Assembly: GCA_903921295.1 (NCBI GenBank)
Contig: CAIXOZ010000084.1
Location: 1-7,882, forward strand
DNA length: 7,882 nucleotides
Reading direction: 5' to 3'
Source of the DNA: an uncultured cyanobacterium
Lineage (GTDB): Bacteria > Cyanobacteriota > Cyanobacteriia > PCC-6307 > Cyanobiaceae
The notes beneath the pieces were generated by a model that saw only the letters and a program-made list of their open reading frames with translations, was not told the origin of the DNA and searched no databases. Made by a program: the position numbers and the translations under genes. Shown here in pieces: positions 1 through 6,435 of this stretch (position 1 is its first letter; every line of letters starts with the position of its first letter).

Positions 1-453
1 GGTGCAGCTGGCGTTGGAGACGATGTCCTGACCGGCATAGGTGGTGTGGTTGACCCCCATCACGAAGATCGGGGTGGCGTCCTTGGAGGGGGCGCTCATC
101 ACGACCCTCCTGGCACCGGCATTGATGTGGGCGCGGGCCGATTCATCGGTGAGGAAGAAGCCGGTGCTCTCCAGCACGTAGTCGGCGCCGACAGCCCCCC
201 AGTTGAGGTTGTTGGGATCGCGTTCAGCGGTGATCCGGATCGTCTTGCCGTTGACCACGAGCTGGCCGTTCTGCACGGACACCTCACCCTGGAAACGGCC
301 ATGGGTGGAGTCGTAGCGCAGCATGTACGCCAGATACTCCACATCAATCAGGTCGTTGATGCCCACGACCTCCACATCGGCCAGCGTCATCGCGCGGCGA
401 AAGGCGAGACGACCGATGCGGCCGAAGCCATTGATGCCGATGCGGATGGTCAT
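1..453 (-). CDS. gap1: Glyceraldehyde-3-phosphate dehydrogenase, NAD-type (Gap1/GapA-like), N-terminal part
   Basis: Cytosolic enzyme that oxidises and phosphorylates glyceraldehyde-3-phosphate to 1,3-bisphosphoglycerate in glycolysis. The frame is open from ATG at 453 to the window edge (151 codons seen; the family is about 335-340 aa, so over half is missing). The N-terminus has the Rossmann motif INGFGRIGR (residues 7-15), then Asn33-Asp34-Leu35. The substrate and cofactor stretch AERDP is at 76-80, STGFF at 96-100, and SNASCT ends the visible part with the catalytic cysteine at residue 150. Asn-Asp-Leu, rather than the Asn-Asp-Thr of dual-cofactor chloroplast/Gap2 enzymes, points to an NAD-preferring catabolic isozyme. 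The sequence is also very close to E. coli GapA as I recall it. Gap1 rather than the Calvin-cycle Gap2 is therefore inferred, not proven. The start is fixed by the family N-terminus; no clear Shine-Dalgarno precedes it. It lies 142 bp downstream of mfd on the same strand. Confidence 0.94.
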   Translation of the reverse strand, partial: MTIRIGINGFGRIGRLAFRRAMTLADVEVVGINDLIDVEYLAYMLRYDSTHGRFQGEVSVQNGQLVVNGKTIRITAERDPNNLNWGAVGADYVLESTGFFLTDESARAHINAGARRVVMSAPSKDATPIFVMGVNHTTYAGQDIVSNASCT

Positions 454-595
454 GGAAGGACGTGCGAGGCAAGCGATCAATCCAGACCAGATTAAGGCGA
501 CGCCCTCTTGGCCTCCGGGCTTGCGGAAGGCGCCTGCCCGGGGTCAGCGACCGGAGAGCCCCGCAGCCCGGCGGAGGAACAACGGAACCGCTGGC
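454..595. other. mfd-gap1 intergenic spacer
   Basis: This 142-bp gap lies between the mfd stop and the gap1 start, both on the minus strand. It contains an imperfect hairpin at 511-531: seven base pairs with one bulge and a six-base loop. No T-run follows it in the minus-strand direction, so it does not qualify as a standard intrinsic terminator. I see no convincing -35/-10 pair or ribosome binding site for gap1. The spacer is long enough to hold a promoter, so gap1 may be transcribed independently of mfd. Confidence 0.5.
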
Positions 596-3500
596 TCAGG
601 GCTGGGGCCCGGAGGCGGCCGATGCCGCAACGGGCTCCGCAGCCACTGGATCAGGACCGGGCTCCAGAGCTGCGCCTCCCCCGTTCCCGGACGTGCGATC
701 CGCCTCAGGCAACTGGGCGGCCATGGTGGTGAGCCACTCCATCAGCTGCTCGATCTGTTTCTCGATCGGCAGCACCCCGAGGCCACGGGCCAGCACCTTG
801 GCGATGCTGCCACCGCCGGCCTGGTAGACCAGCCGCCCATGCAGATGCTGGGGCAGACCCTGGCGCAGACGTCGGAAGGCCGGCTCCTCCATCGGTGTCT
901 CCAGGACGATGTTCGGCTTCTCGGGGCGGATGCGGGAAAAACCGCAGCGGCGGGCGATCAGCTTCAGCTCCATCAGCAGCAACAGCGACTGCACCGGTGC
1001 CGGCAGGGCGCCATAGCGGTCGATCCAGGCCGCAGCGAGCTCGAGCAGGGCCTCGCGGGTGCCGCAATCGGCGGCCGCCCGATAGGCCGCCATCTTCTCG
1101 TCGCTCTCGGTGATCCAGTCGGCGGGGATGAACGCCGTCAGGGGCAGATCGATCTGGGTGTCCTCCACCGCCGGAATCTCCTGACCCTGAATCTCGGCCA
1201 GACATTCCTGGAGCATCTCCATATACAGATCGAATCCGATCGCCTCCATCTGACCGCTCTGCTCCACCCCGAGCAGGTTGCCCACGCCGCGGATCTCCAT
1301 GTCGCGCATCGCCAGCTGATAGCCGCTGCCAAGCTGGGCGAACTCCTGAATCGCCCGCAGACGCTGACGGGCAGCCTCCGAAAGCGATGCGGCCCCGGGA
1401 TAGAACAGCCAGGCATGGGCCTGGATGCCGCTGCGACCGACCCGGCCCCGCAGCTGATAGAGCTGGGCGAGGCCGAAGCGGTGGGCGTCCTCGATCAGGA
1501 TCGTGTTGACGCGCGGAATGTCGAGGCCGCTCTCGACGATCGTCGTGCAGAGCATGACGTCGGCCTCTCCGGCATTGAAGGCCACCATCGCGCTCTCCAG
1601 CTCCCCTTCCGGCATCTGGCCATGGGCCACGAGCAGCCGCAGGCCGGGAATCATCGTCCGCAGTTCCGCCGCCACGTCCTCGATCCCCTCCACCCGCGGC
1701 ACCACGTAGAAGATCTGACCGCCCCGATCGAGCTCCTGACGGATGGCGCTGCGCACCGCCTCCTCATCCCTGGCTGCCAGATGGGTCTTGATCGGTCGGC
1801 GCAACGGTGGTGGCGTGGTGATCAGGCTCATCTCCCGCACCCCTGAAAGGCTCATGTAGAGGGTGCGCGGGATCGGTGTGGCCGAGAGGGTGAGCACGTC
1901 AACGTCGCGGCGCAGGGCCTTGATCTTTTCCTTCTGGTTGACGCCGAAGCGCTGCTCCTCATCCACCACGAGCAGGCCGAGATCACGGAAGGTGGTGCCT
2001 TTTCCAAGCAGCTGATGGGTGCCGACCACCACATCCACCACACCGGCCGCCAGGTCGTCGAGGATCGCCTTGCGCTCAGCGGTGGTGCGGAAACGGTTCA
2101 GCAACGCCACCTTGAGGGGATAGGGCGCAAAACGCTCACTGAGGGTGCGCCAGTGCTGTTGCGCCAGCACCGTGGTCGGCGCCAACATCGCGCATTGCTT
2201 ACCGGCGGTGATCGCCTTGAAGATCGCCCGGATCGCCACCTCGGTCTTGCCGAATCCGACGTCGCCACAGACGAGGCGATCCATCGGCTGGGCCCGCTCC
2301 ATGTCGCGTTTGACCTCGGCGATCGCCTTCACCTGATCGGGGGTCGGTTCGTAGGGGAAGGAATCCTCGAGTTCGTTCTGCCAGGGGCCATCGCCGGGGA
2401 AGGCGAACCCCGGCGCCTGATGCCGTTCGGCGTAGAGCTTCACCAGGTCGACCGCCACCTTGCGGACCGCCTTGCGGGCCCGTTCCTTCGCCTTGGCCCA
2501 GGCGGTGCCGCCCATGCGGTTCAGGTCGGGCGCCGCCTCACCGGTGGCGCGATAGCGGCCGAGACTGCCGAGCTGGTCGGCCGCCACCCGCAGCAGCCCA
2601 TCGGCGTACTGCACCACCAGGTAATCGCGGGACTCGCCGCTGATCGCCAGCTTCTCGATCCGCAGGAACTGGCCGATGCCGTGGTTGCGATGCACCACGA
2701 AATCGCCGGGCCGCATCTTGTTCGGATCGACCGTGCGGCTGGCGGCACGCCGTCGCCGCCGCACGTAGCCGGAGGAGGCGAGGCTGTGCTGGCCGAAGAA
2801 CTCCCGGTCGGTGATCAGCACCAGCTTCCAGGCAGGAAGCTGCAGACCCTCCAGCTCGGCCGTACCCCGGATCTTCAGCGCCACCGGGGTGTTCTGTTCG
2901 ATCAGCCGCTCAATCGCCGGCGTGTCCTGGGGATTGGGCACGAAGCGGGTGATGCAGTCGTGCTCCTCCAGCAGGGCCACGGCCCGCGAAGGCTGGGCCG
3001 ACAGCAGCCAGAGACGGGCGCGCTCCCTCTGATGCTCCTTGATCAGCCCCGCCAATCGACCGAACTGATTCGGATAGGCCGGCACCGGACGGCTGGCCAG
3101 GTCAAAGCTGTTCGGGTGGCGGTCGCTTTCCTGCAGCTCCTCGAGATCAAAGCCCGGGAAAGCCGCGATCCCGGCCAGAGCCTCCTGCGGATCGCGGTGC
3201 ATCAGCGGCTCGAGTCGCCCGGCCAGGGTCTCGCTGTGGTGGCTGGCGGCATGGTCGACCCACTGCTGACCATGAGCCAGGCAATGGCGGCGACCATCGA
3301 CGGCGATCCAGGTGGAGGGCTCGAGGTAGTCGAGCAGTGAGGCCGGCCGGCCCCAGGCGAGCCCCATCAGGCGGCGCATCCCCTCCGGCGTGCCGCCCTC
3401 GAGCAGGTGATCGAGCTGGGCCGGCTCCAGCAGGTCCTCCAGGCCGTCCGGCATCAAGGCGCGCAAGGCCTCCGCCACAAGCGGCCCGTAGCCGGTGGGG

Positions 3501-4204
3501 GTGAGGCGCACAAGCTCGATCGGATCGAGCGAGCGCTGGGTGGCCGGATCGAATTCCCGGAGCTTGTCGAGATCGTCGCCGAAAAACTCGAGGCGCACCG
3601 GCAGCTCGGCGCTGACGGGAAACAGATCAACGATGTCGCCACGGCGGCTCCAGGTGCCCTCCTGTTCAATCGTCGGCACACGCTCGTAACCGAGCTGACT
3701 GAGGGTGACGGCCAGCTGCTCCAGATCGACCGTGTCGCCACGGCGCAGGATCAGGCACTGCGACGCCAGCACCGCCGGTGGTGGCAGATGCGGCTGCAGA
3801 GCCCGTTCCGTGGCCACCACCGCCAGCGGCCTTGCCTGGCGACCGCCATCGCCGGCAGCGGCCCGCCGCTCCACCAGCTCACTGAGCACCTGCAACTGGC
3901 CCCAGGTGATCTCGGTGGTTGGATCAAAGGCCTCGTAGGGCGAGCCTTCACTGGTGGGATAGAGCTGGGCACTGCTCCAGCCCATCAGTTCCAGCAGCGA
4001 GGCCCAGCGACCGGCCTCCTCCAGGGTGGGCACCAGCACCAGCAGGGACCCGCCGGCCTGACGGGCCAGGGCACTGGCAATCAGGGCGCGGGCCGGACGA
4101 CCGCCGCCGCTGAGGCGCAGACGATCGGGGCGGCGGCTGCGCTCGAGCACCTCCCCGGTAAGGGGCACCTGCTGCAGCTGGCGCACCAAGGCGGTGAGGG
4201 GCAT
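596..4204 (-). CDS. mfd: Transcription-repair coupling factor Mfd
   Basis: ATP-driven DNA translocase that pushes stalled RNA polymerase off damaged DNA and recruits UvrA to start nucleotide excision repair. The 1202-aa length is slightly above the 1148 aa of E. coli. Residues about 1-300 are the UvrB-homology module; its P-loop equivalent (SGGGRPAR, 32-39) is degenerate as usual in Mfd, and the conserved RRGDIVDLFP is at 187-196. The polymerase-interaction (CarD-like) domain begins at about 496 with HGIGQF at 508-513. The RecG-like motor carries Walker A GFGKT at 650-654, DEEQ at 748-751, SAT at 774-776, the TRG-type element TTIVESGLDIP at 887-897 and motif VI QLRGRVGRS at 917-925. The TRCF C-terminal domain spans roughly 1010-1160. 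The last 30 or so residues (from about 1171) are Gly/Ala/Pro-rich and probably disordered. All catalytic motifs are intact. ATG at 4204 gives the usual N-terminus; no strong Shine-Dalgarno is visible. An unknown gene ends 61 bp upstream. Confidence 0.98.
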   Translation of the reverse strand: MPLTALVRQLQQVPLTGEVLERSRRPDRLRLSGGGRPARALIASALARQAGGSLLVLVPTLEEAGRWASLLELMGWSSAQLYPTSEGSPYEAFDPTTEITWGQLQVLSELVERRAAAGDGGRQARPLAVVATERALQPHLPPPAVLASQCLILRRGDTVDLEQLAVTLSQLGYERVPTIEQEGTWSRRGDIVDLFPVSAELPVRLEFFGDDLDKLREFDPATQRSLDPIELVRLTPTGYGPLVAEALRALMPDGLEDLLEPAQLDHLLEGGTPEGMRRLMGLAWGRPASLLDYLEPSTWIAVDGRRHCLAHGQQWVDHAASHHSETLAGRLEPLMHRDPQEALAGIAAFPGFDLEELQESDRHPNSFDLASRPVPAYPNQFGRLAGLIKEHQRERARLWLLSAQPSRAVALLEEHDCITRFVPNPQDTPAIERLIEQNTPVALKIRGTAELEGLQLPAWKLVLITDREFFGQHSLASSGYVRRRRRAASRTVDPNKMRPGDFVVHRNHGIGQFLRIEKLAISGESRDYLVVQYADGLLRVAADQLGSLGRYRATGEAAPDLNRMGGTAWAKAKERARKAVRKVAVDLVKLYAERHQAPGFAFPGDGPWQNELEDSFPYEPTPDQVKAIAEVKRDMERAQPMDRLVCGDVGFGKTEVAIRAIFKAITAGKQCAMLAPTTVLAQQHWRTLSERFAPYPLKVALLNRFRTTAERKAILDDLAAGVVDVVVGTHQLLGKGTTFRDLGLLVVDEEQRFGVNQKEKIKALRRDVDVLTLSATPIPRTLYMSLSGVREMSLITTPPPLRRPIKTHLAARDEEAVRSAIRQELDRGGQIFYVVPRVEGIEDVAAELRTMIPGLRLLVAHGQMPEGELESAMVAFNAGEADVMLCTTIVESGLDIPRVNTILIEDAHRFGLAQLYQLRGRVGRSGIQAHAWLFYPGAASLSEAARQRLRAIQEFAQLGSGYQLAMRDMEIRGVGNLLGVEQSGQMEAIGFDLYMEMLQECLAEIQGQEIPAVEDTQIDLPLTAFIPADWITESDEKMAAYRAAADCGTREALLELAAAWIDRYGALPAPVQSLLLLMELKLIARRCGFSRIRPEKPNIVLETPMEEPAFRRLRQGLPQHLHGRLVYQAGGGSIAKVLARGLGVLPIEKQIEQLMEWLTTMAAQLPEADRTSGNGGGAALEPGPDPVAAEPVAASAASGPQP

Positions 4205-4219
4205 CGAGACGATCGAAAC

Positions 4220-4267
4220 GAAGGCCCCGATCTTCGCAACCGGCGGGAAGGGCCGTGAGGGGCCTTC
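4220..4267 (-). promoter_or_regulatory. Long inverted repeat between the unknown gene and mfd
   Basis: A perfect 9-bp inverted repeat, GAAGGCCCC (4220-4228) and GGGGCCTTC (4259-4267), encloses a 30-base loop. On the minus-strand transcript the loop can itself form a small CGGC/GCCG hairpin. The structure overlaps the stop codon of the upstream gene (4266-4268) and ends 15 bp before the mfd start. It is followed by GTTTCG rather than a U-run, so a standard terminator is unlikely. A role in transcript processing, attenuation or translational control of mfd is inference only. Confidence 0.4.
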
Positions 4268-5144
4268 AGGCCGGGCCCGGGCTGGCGGCCTGGATCAGCT
4301 GTTCCTCGAGCAGCATGTTGAACTGCAGCAGCTGCGGATCACTGAGGTGCTGACGGCTGGAACACTGGAAATTGAGCTCCAGGAACAGCCGGCCCTGATC
4401 CGGATCCCAGCCCAGGCGAGCGAGCAGCTCATCGCACTGCTCCAGCAGGTCGCGGCGGCGCAAGGGGAGCGGCACCAGGCCCGGATCAGCTCCGGACGCC
4501 AGCTGTGCCAGGGCCTGCAGGTAGGCCACGAGATCGCCATAGCGGGTGAGGCGGCTGCGACTTGGGTGCCCAAAGGCACGTTGCAGATAGGTGGCCTCCT
4601 GACTGCGGTCCCAGCCGAGACGTTGCACCTCCAGATCGATCCGGGCCAGGTCATCGCTCCAGTCCTCCGGATCGGGACTGGGTTCGCCGCTGGGACCGGG
4701 ACCCTGGTCGAGCGCCTGGGCCCTGACCTCAGCCGCGGGGCCCTGATCAGCGGCGAGGACGGGATCGGGGCGAGCGGGAGCTGGGGCCGGAGCCTCAGGC
4801 TCGGAAGGCCCCGGTGGCCTTGCGGCGGCCTCCGGGCCGAGGGGAGTTCGCCGGCGCAGCACCGGAGCCGAAGCCTGGCTGGAACGGGCCGGCGGACCCT
4901 GGGCGTCAGCGTCGGCTGGCGATGCCGCCGGCGCAGCGGCACGGGGGGGAGAGGCGCTCCCCTCAGCCACCTGGCCGGATCGGCCCAGCCGGAGACGCAG
5001 CCGCTCTTCCGCACGGTCCTGTGCCTGCTCGGCATCGCTCGCTTCGCCCAGGGCGCTGCCCAGGCAATCACCGCCTTCCCAGGCACTGACCAGGACCACC
5101 CGGGCTCCGGCTTCGGCATGCACGAGCTGCACCTGGAGCCGCAT
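4266..5144 (-). CDS. Uncharacterised protein with duplicated Leu-Gly-Trp helical module, upstream of mfd
   Basis: I cannot assign a function. The 292-aa protein has three parts. Residues 1-54 look like a small alpha/beta domain: two strands, a LGSALGEA turn (28-35) and a charged helix. Residues 55-160 are a low-complexity Pro/Ala/Gly linker. Residues 165-283 hold two copies of a helical module (174-215 and 242-283), each with an RLGWD start, Gln, aromatic-Leu, Phe, Ser-Arg and regularly spaced leucines. The copies align without gaps over 42 residues with 14 identities. No signal peptide or membrane segment is visible, so it is probably cytosolic. I recall similar proteins only as picocyanobacterial hypotheticals. 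The frame stays open to a TTG at 5219, but the ATG at 5144 starts directly at the predicted first strand; the ATG at 5153 is the alternative. It ends 61 bp before mfd, so co-transcription is plausible. The linker is biased in composition, but the two ends look like true coding sequence. Confidence 0.82.
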   Translation of the reverse strand: MRLQVQLVHAEAGARVVLVSAWEGGDCLGSALGEASDAEQAQDRAEERLRLRLGRSGQVAEGSASPPRAAAPAASPADADAQGPPARSSQASAPVLRRRTPLGPEAAARPPGPSEPEAPAPAPARPDPVLAADQGPAAEVRAQALDQGPGPSGEPSPDPEDWSDDLARIDLEVQRLGWDRSQEATYLQRAFGHPSRSRLTRYGDLVAYLQALAQLASGADPGLVPLPLRRRDLLEQCDELLARLGWDPDQGRLFLELNFQCSSRQHLSDPQLLQFNMLLEEQLIQAASPGPA

Positions 5145-5203
5145 CGAGGGCATCGGTCGGGGACGCTCTCTAGAGTGACTCTTCCTGGATCCGCTGCAGC
5201 AAC
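5145..5203. promoter_or_regulatory. Divergent spacer between the unknown gene and the TerC gene
   Basis: These 59 bp separate two divergently transcribed starts, so both promoters or their upstream parts must lie here or inside the neighbouring coding ends. It contains the palindrome CTCTAGAG (5168-5175). The TAG within it (5171-5173) is the in-frame stop that bounds the TerC reading frame. TAGAGT at 5171-5176 weakly resembles a -10 element for the plus strand, but I see no matching -35. No clear ribosome binding site precedes either start. Confidence 0.45.
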
Positions 5204-5962
5204 GTGGAAGCGGAATCAATCGATTCTCTGACGCCCCTGATTCAGGCGGCGGATCAGTGGAGCGACGTGCTGTTGTTGCTGCCGCTGCTGGTGGGGCTCG
5301 AAGCCGTGCTGTCGGCCGACAATGCCATCGCCCTGGCCGCGATCTCCCGCCAGCTCGAGGATCCGGCCCGCCAGCGGCAGGCCTTGAACATCGGCCTGGG
5401 CCTGGCCCTGGTGCTGCGCCTGGGCCTGATTGCCGTGGCCCAGTGGGTGCTCAACTTCTGGCCCCTGCAGCTGGCGGCAGCGGCCTACCTCCTGTGGCTC
5501 TGCGGCAACCACCTGCTCAAGAGCCAGGCTGGCGAGGCGCCCGAAACCAGCGACACCTCCCTGGAGACCGAGGGTCAGGGGCGCCTCGTCCGACCACTGG
5601 GGTCGGTGGTGCTGACCCTGGCCCTCACGGATCTGGCCTTCTCCCTCGACAGCGTCGCCGCCGCCGTCGCCGTCAGCGACCGTCTGATCCTGGTGATGGC
5701 CGGCGGCCTGATCGGAGTGATCGCCCTGCGCCTGACCGCAGAACTGTTCATCCGCTGGCTGGGGATCTTCCGGCATCTGGAAAGTGCCGGCTATCTGGCC
5801 GTTGGCCTGGTGGGCATCCGTCTGCTGCTGCGGGTGGTGCTGCCCGCCGTCGAGCTGCCCGACTGGAGCCTTCTGGCGCTGGTGGCGCTGCTCTTTCTCT
5901 GGGGCTTCTCGAGCCGAAACACCCCGGCGAGCGAGGGCCCTCAGGAATCCGGTGGTCTCTAG
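5204..5962 (+). CDS. TerC-family integral membrane protein, putative metal (Mn) exporter
   Basis: Member of the TerC/Alx/YkoY family of inner-membrane proteins. Several members elsewhere are implicated in manganese efflux, and others in tellurite resistance or thylakoid biogenesis. At 252 aa it has about seven hydrophobic segments (near 21-47, 59-79, 83-103, 132-157, 159-181, 192-214 and 222-235). The two family signatures are present: LEAVLSADNA (32-41) with acidic Glu33 and Asp39, and TDLAFSLDS (142-150) with Asp143 and Asp149. These intramembrane acids are the likely metal ligands. A polar loop at about 106-130 and a short polar C-tail should be soluble. The start is GTG at 5204, the only usual start codon between an in-frame TAG at 5171 and the first membrane segment. 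It is followed after 9 bp by a small four-cysteine gene. Family assignment is firm; manganese as substrate is inferred from homologues. Confidence 0.93.
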   Translation: MEAESIDSLTPLIQAADQWSDVLLLLPLLVGLEAVLSADNAIALAAISRQLEDPARQRQALNIGLGLALVLRLGLIAVAQWVLNFWPLQLAAAAYLLWLCGNHLLKSQAGEAPETSDTSLETEGQGRLVRPLGSVVLTLALTDLAFSLDSVAAAVAVSDRLILVMAGGLIGVIALRLTAELFIRWLGIFRHLESAGYLAVGLVGIRLLLRVVLPAVELPDWSLLALVALLFLWGFSSRNTPASEGPQESGGL

Positions 5963-5971
5963 AGAATCGTG

Positions 5972-6325
5972 ATGCAGGTCGAACTGCGCCAGGCCGGCAG
6001 TCAGCAGCTGCTGCACAGGCTCACGGTTGAAAGCCTGGCGGAGGTGCCCCACCCGGGGCGCTGGTTCGTGAGCGACGCGGGCAGCTTTCTGGTGATGCAA
6101 CGCAGCCATCGCTATCAGCTGCGCAACGGGACCTATGAGCTGGCCACCGTGGCACTGGCGGTGAAAGCGGAGACGAAGCCGGCTGATGCCCATTGGTGGA
6201 ACGGGCGCTGGGTGATCGGAGATCCCAGCTGCCGCTTCAATGCCCGCACACCGTTGCTGCGCTGCGCTGTCGTGCCGGAGGGGCCCTGCGAGCGTTGCAG
6301 CCACCATGAACCGATCACCCCGTAG
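5972..6325 (+). CDS. Small conserved cyanobacterial protein with four-cysteine motif (DUF6464-like)
   Basis: A 117-aa soluble protein of unknown function. The N-terminal two thirds looks beta-rich and includes HPGRWFV (27-33) and HRYQLRNGTYEL (46-57). The C-terminus has WVIGDPSCRFNAR (80-92), then LRCAV and GPCERC. The cysteines at 87, 98, 106 and 109 are spaced CX10CX7CX2C, which could bind zinc or another metal. From memory this matches the cyanobacterial family Pfam lists as DUF6464; I could not check this. ATG at 5972 is preferred; GTG at 5969 directly before it is an equally possible start. The gene begins 9 bp after the TerC stop, so the two are probably one operon. The stop codon lies at the loop of a hairpin. 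Whether it acts with TerC is unknown. Confidence 0.85.
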   Translation: MQVELRQAGSQQLLHRLTVESLAEVPHPGRWFVSDAGSFLVMQRSHRYQLRNGTYELATVALAVKAETKPADAHWWNGRWVIGDPSCRFNARTPLLRCAVVPEGPCERCSHHEPITP

Positions 6326-6339
6326 GGTGATTTCATCTT
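6313..6339 (+). terminator. Putative weak intrinsic terminator at the end of the TerC operon
   Basis: A perfect 7-bp stem, ATCACCC (6314-6320) with GGGTGAT (6325-6331), encloses a CGTA loop; a G-T pair at 6313/6332 can extend it. It is followed by TTTCATCTT, a T-rich but interrupted tail. The stop codon of the four-cysteine gene (6323-6325) spans the loop and the first stem base. Position and shape fit transcription termination before the helicase gene, but the stem is short and the tail imperfect, so read-through is likely. Confidence 0.5.
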
Positions 6340-6351
6340 GCGGTTGCCGCC

Positions 6352-6435
6352 CTGCAACGCTCCTTGCAACCCTCCCAGGATCGCTCCCAGCCCCGTTCCC
6401 AGGAAGGCTCCCGGGAACGGACCCGGGAACGGTCC
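6352..6435 (+). repeat. 12-bp degenerate tandem repeat, seven units, at the helicase 5' end
   Basis: Seven consecutive 12-bp units can be laid out from 6352 to 6435, each ending in TCC or ACC. The first is CTGCAACGCTCC, a middle one is CAGGAAGGCTCC and the last is CGGGAACGGTCC. The period is a multiple of three, so in the helicase frame they encode tetrapeptides such as QDRS, QPRS and RERS. The first unit lies upstream of the chosen TTG start at 6364, so the repeat crosses the predicted translation start. Units diverge from each other, which suggests an old expansion. Confidence 0.7.

Noticed and set aside
511..531. Hairpin in the mfd-gap1 spacer as an intrinsic terminator
   Set aside because: The stem is bulged and no T-run follows on the minus strand.
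323..1846. 507-aa plus-strand open frame opposite mfd
   Set aside because: It is antisense to the conserved mfd motor and TRCF domains, rich in His/Gln/Arg/Leu typical of shadow frames in GC-rich DNA, and has no recognisable motif.
2319..2326. GCGATCGC octamer (HIP1, a cyanobacterial repeat)
   Set aside because: I spotted one copy, inside mfd; in DNA this GC-rich one occurrence is near what chance could give, so it is not useful evidence.
2015..3340. 441-aa plus-strand open frame opposite mfd
   Set aside because: It lies entirely antisense to conserved mfd sequence; its composition is that of a complementary-strand shadow.
3407..4258. 283-aa plus-strand open frame across the mfd start
   Set aside because: Antisense shadow of the Mfd UvrB-like module, with no family features.
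5145..5219. Extending the unknown minus-strand protein to a TTG at 5219
   Set aside because: The added 25 residues are Arg/Ser/Pro-rich and overlap the TerC start; ATG at 5144 begins at the predicted first strand.
5216..6307. 363-aa minus-strand open frame opposite the TerC and four-cysteine genes
   Set aside because: The plus strand encodes clear TerC signatures and membrane segments here; the minus frame is Gln/His-rich shadow sequence.
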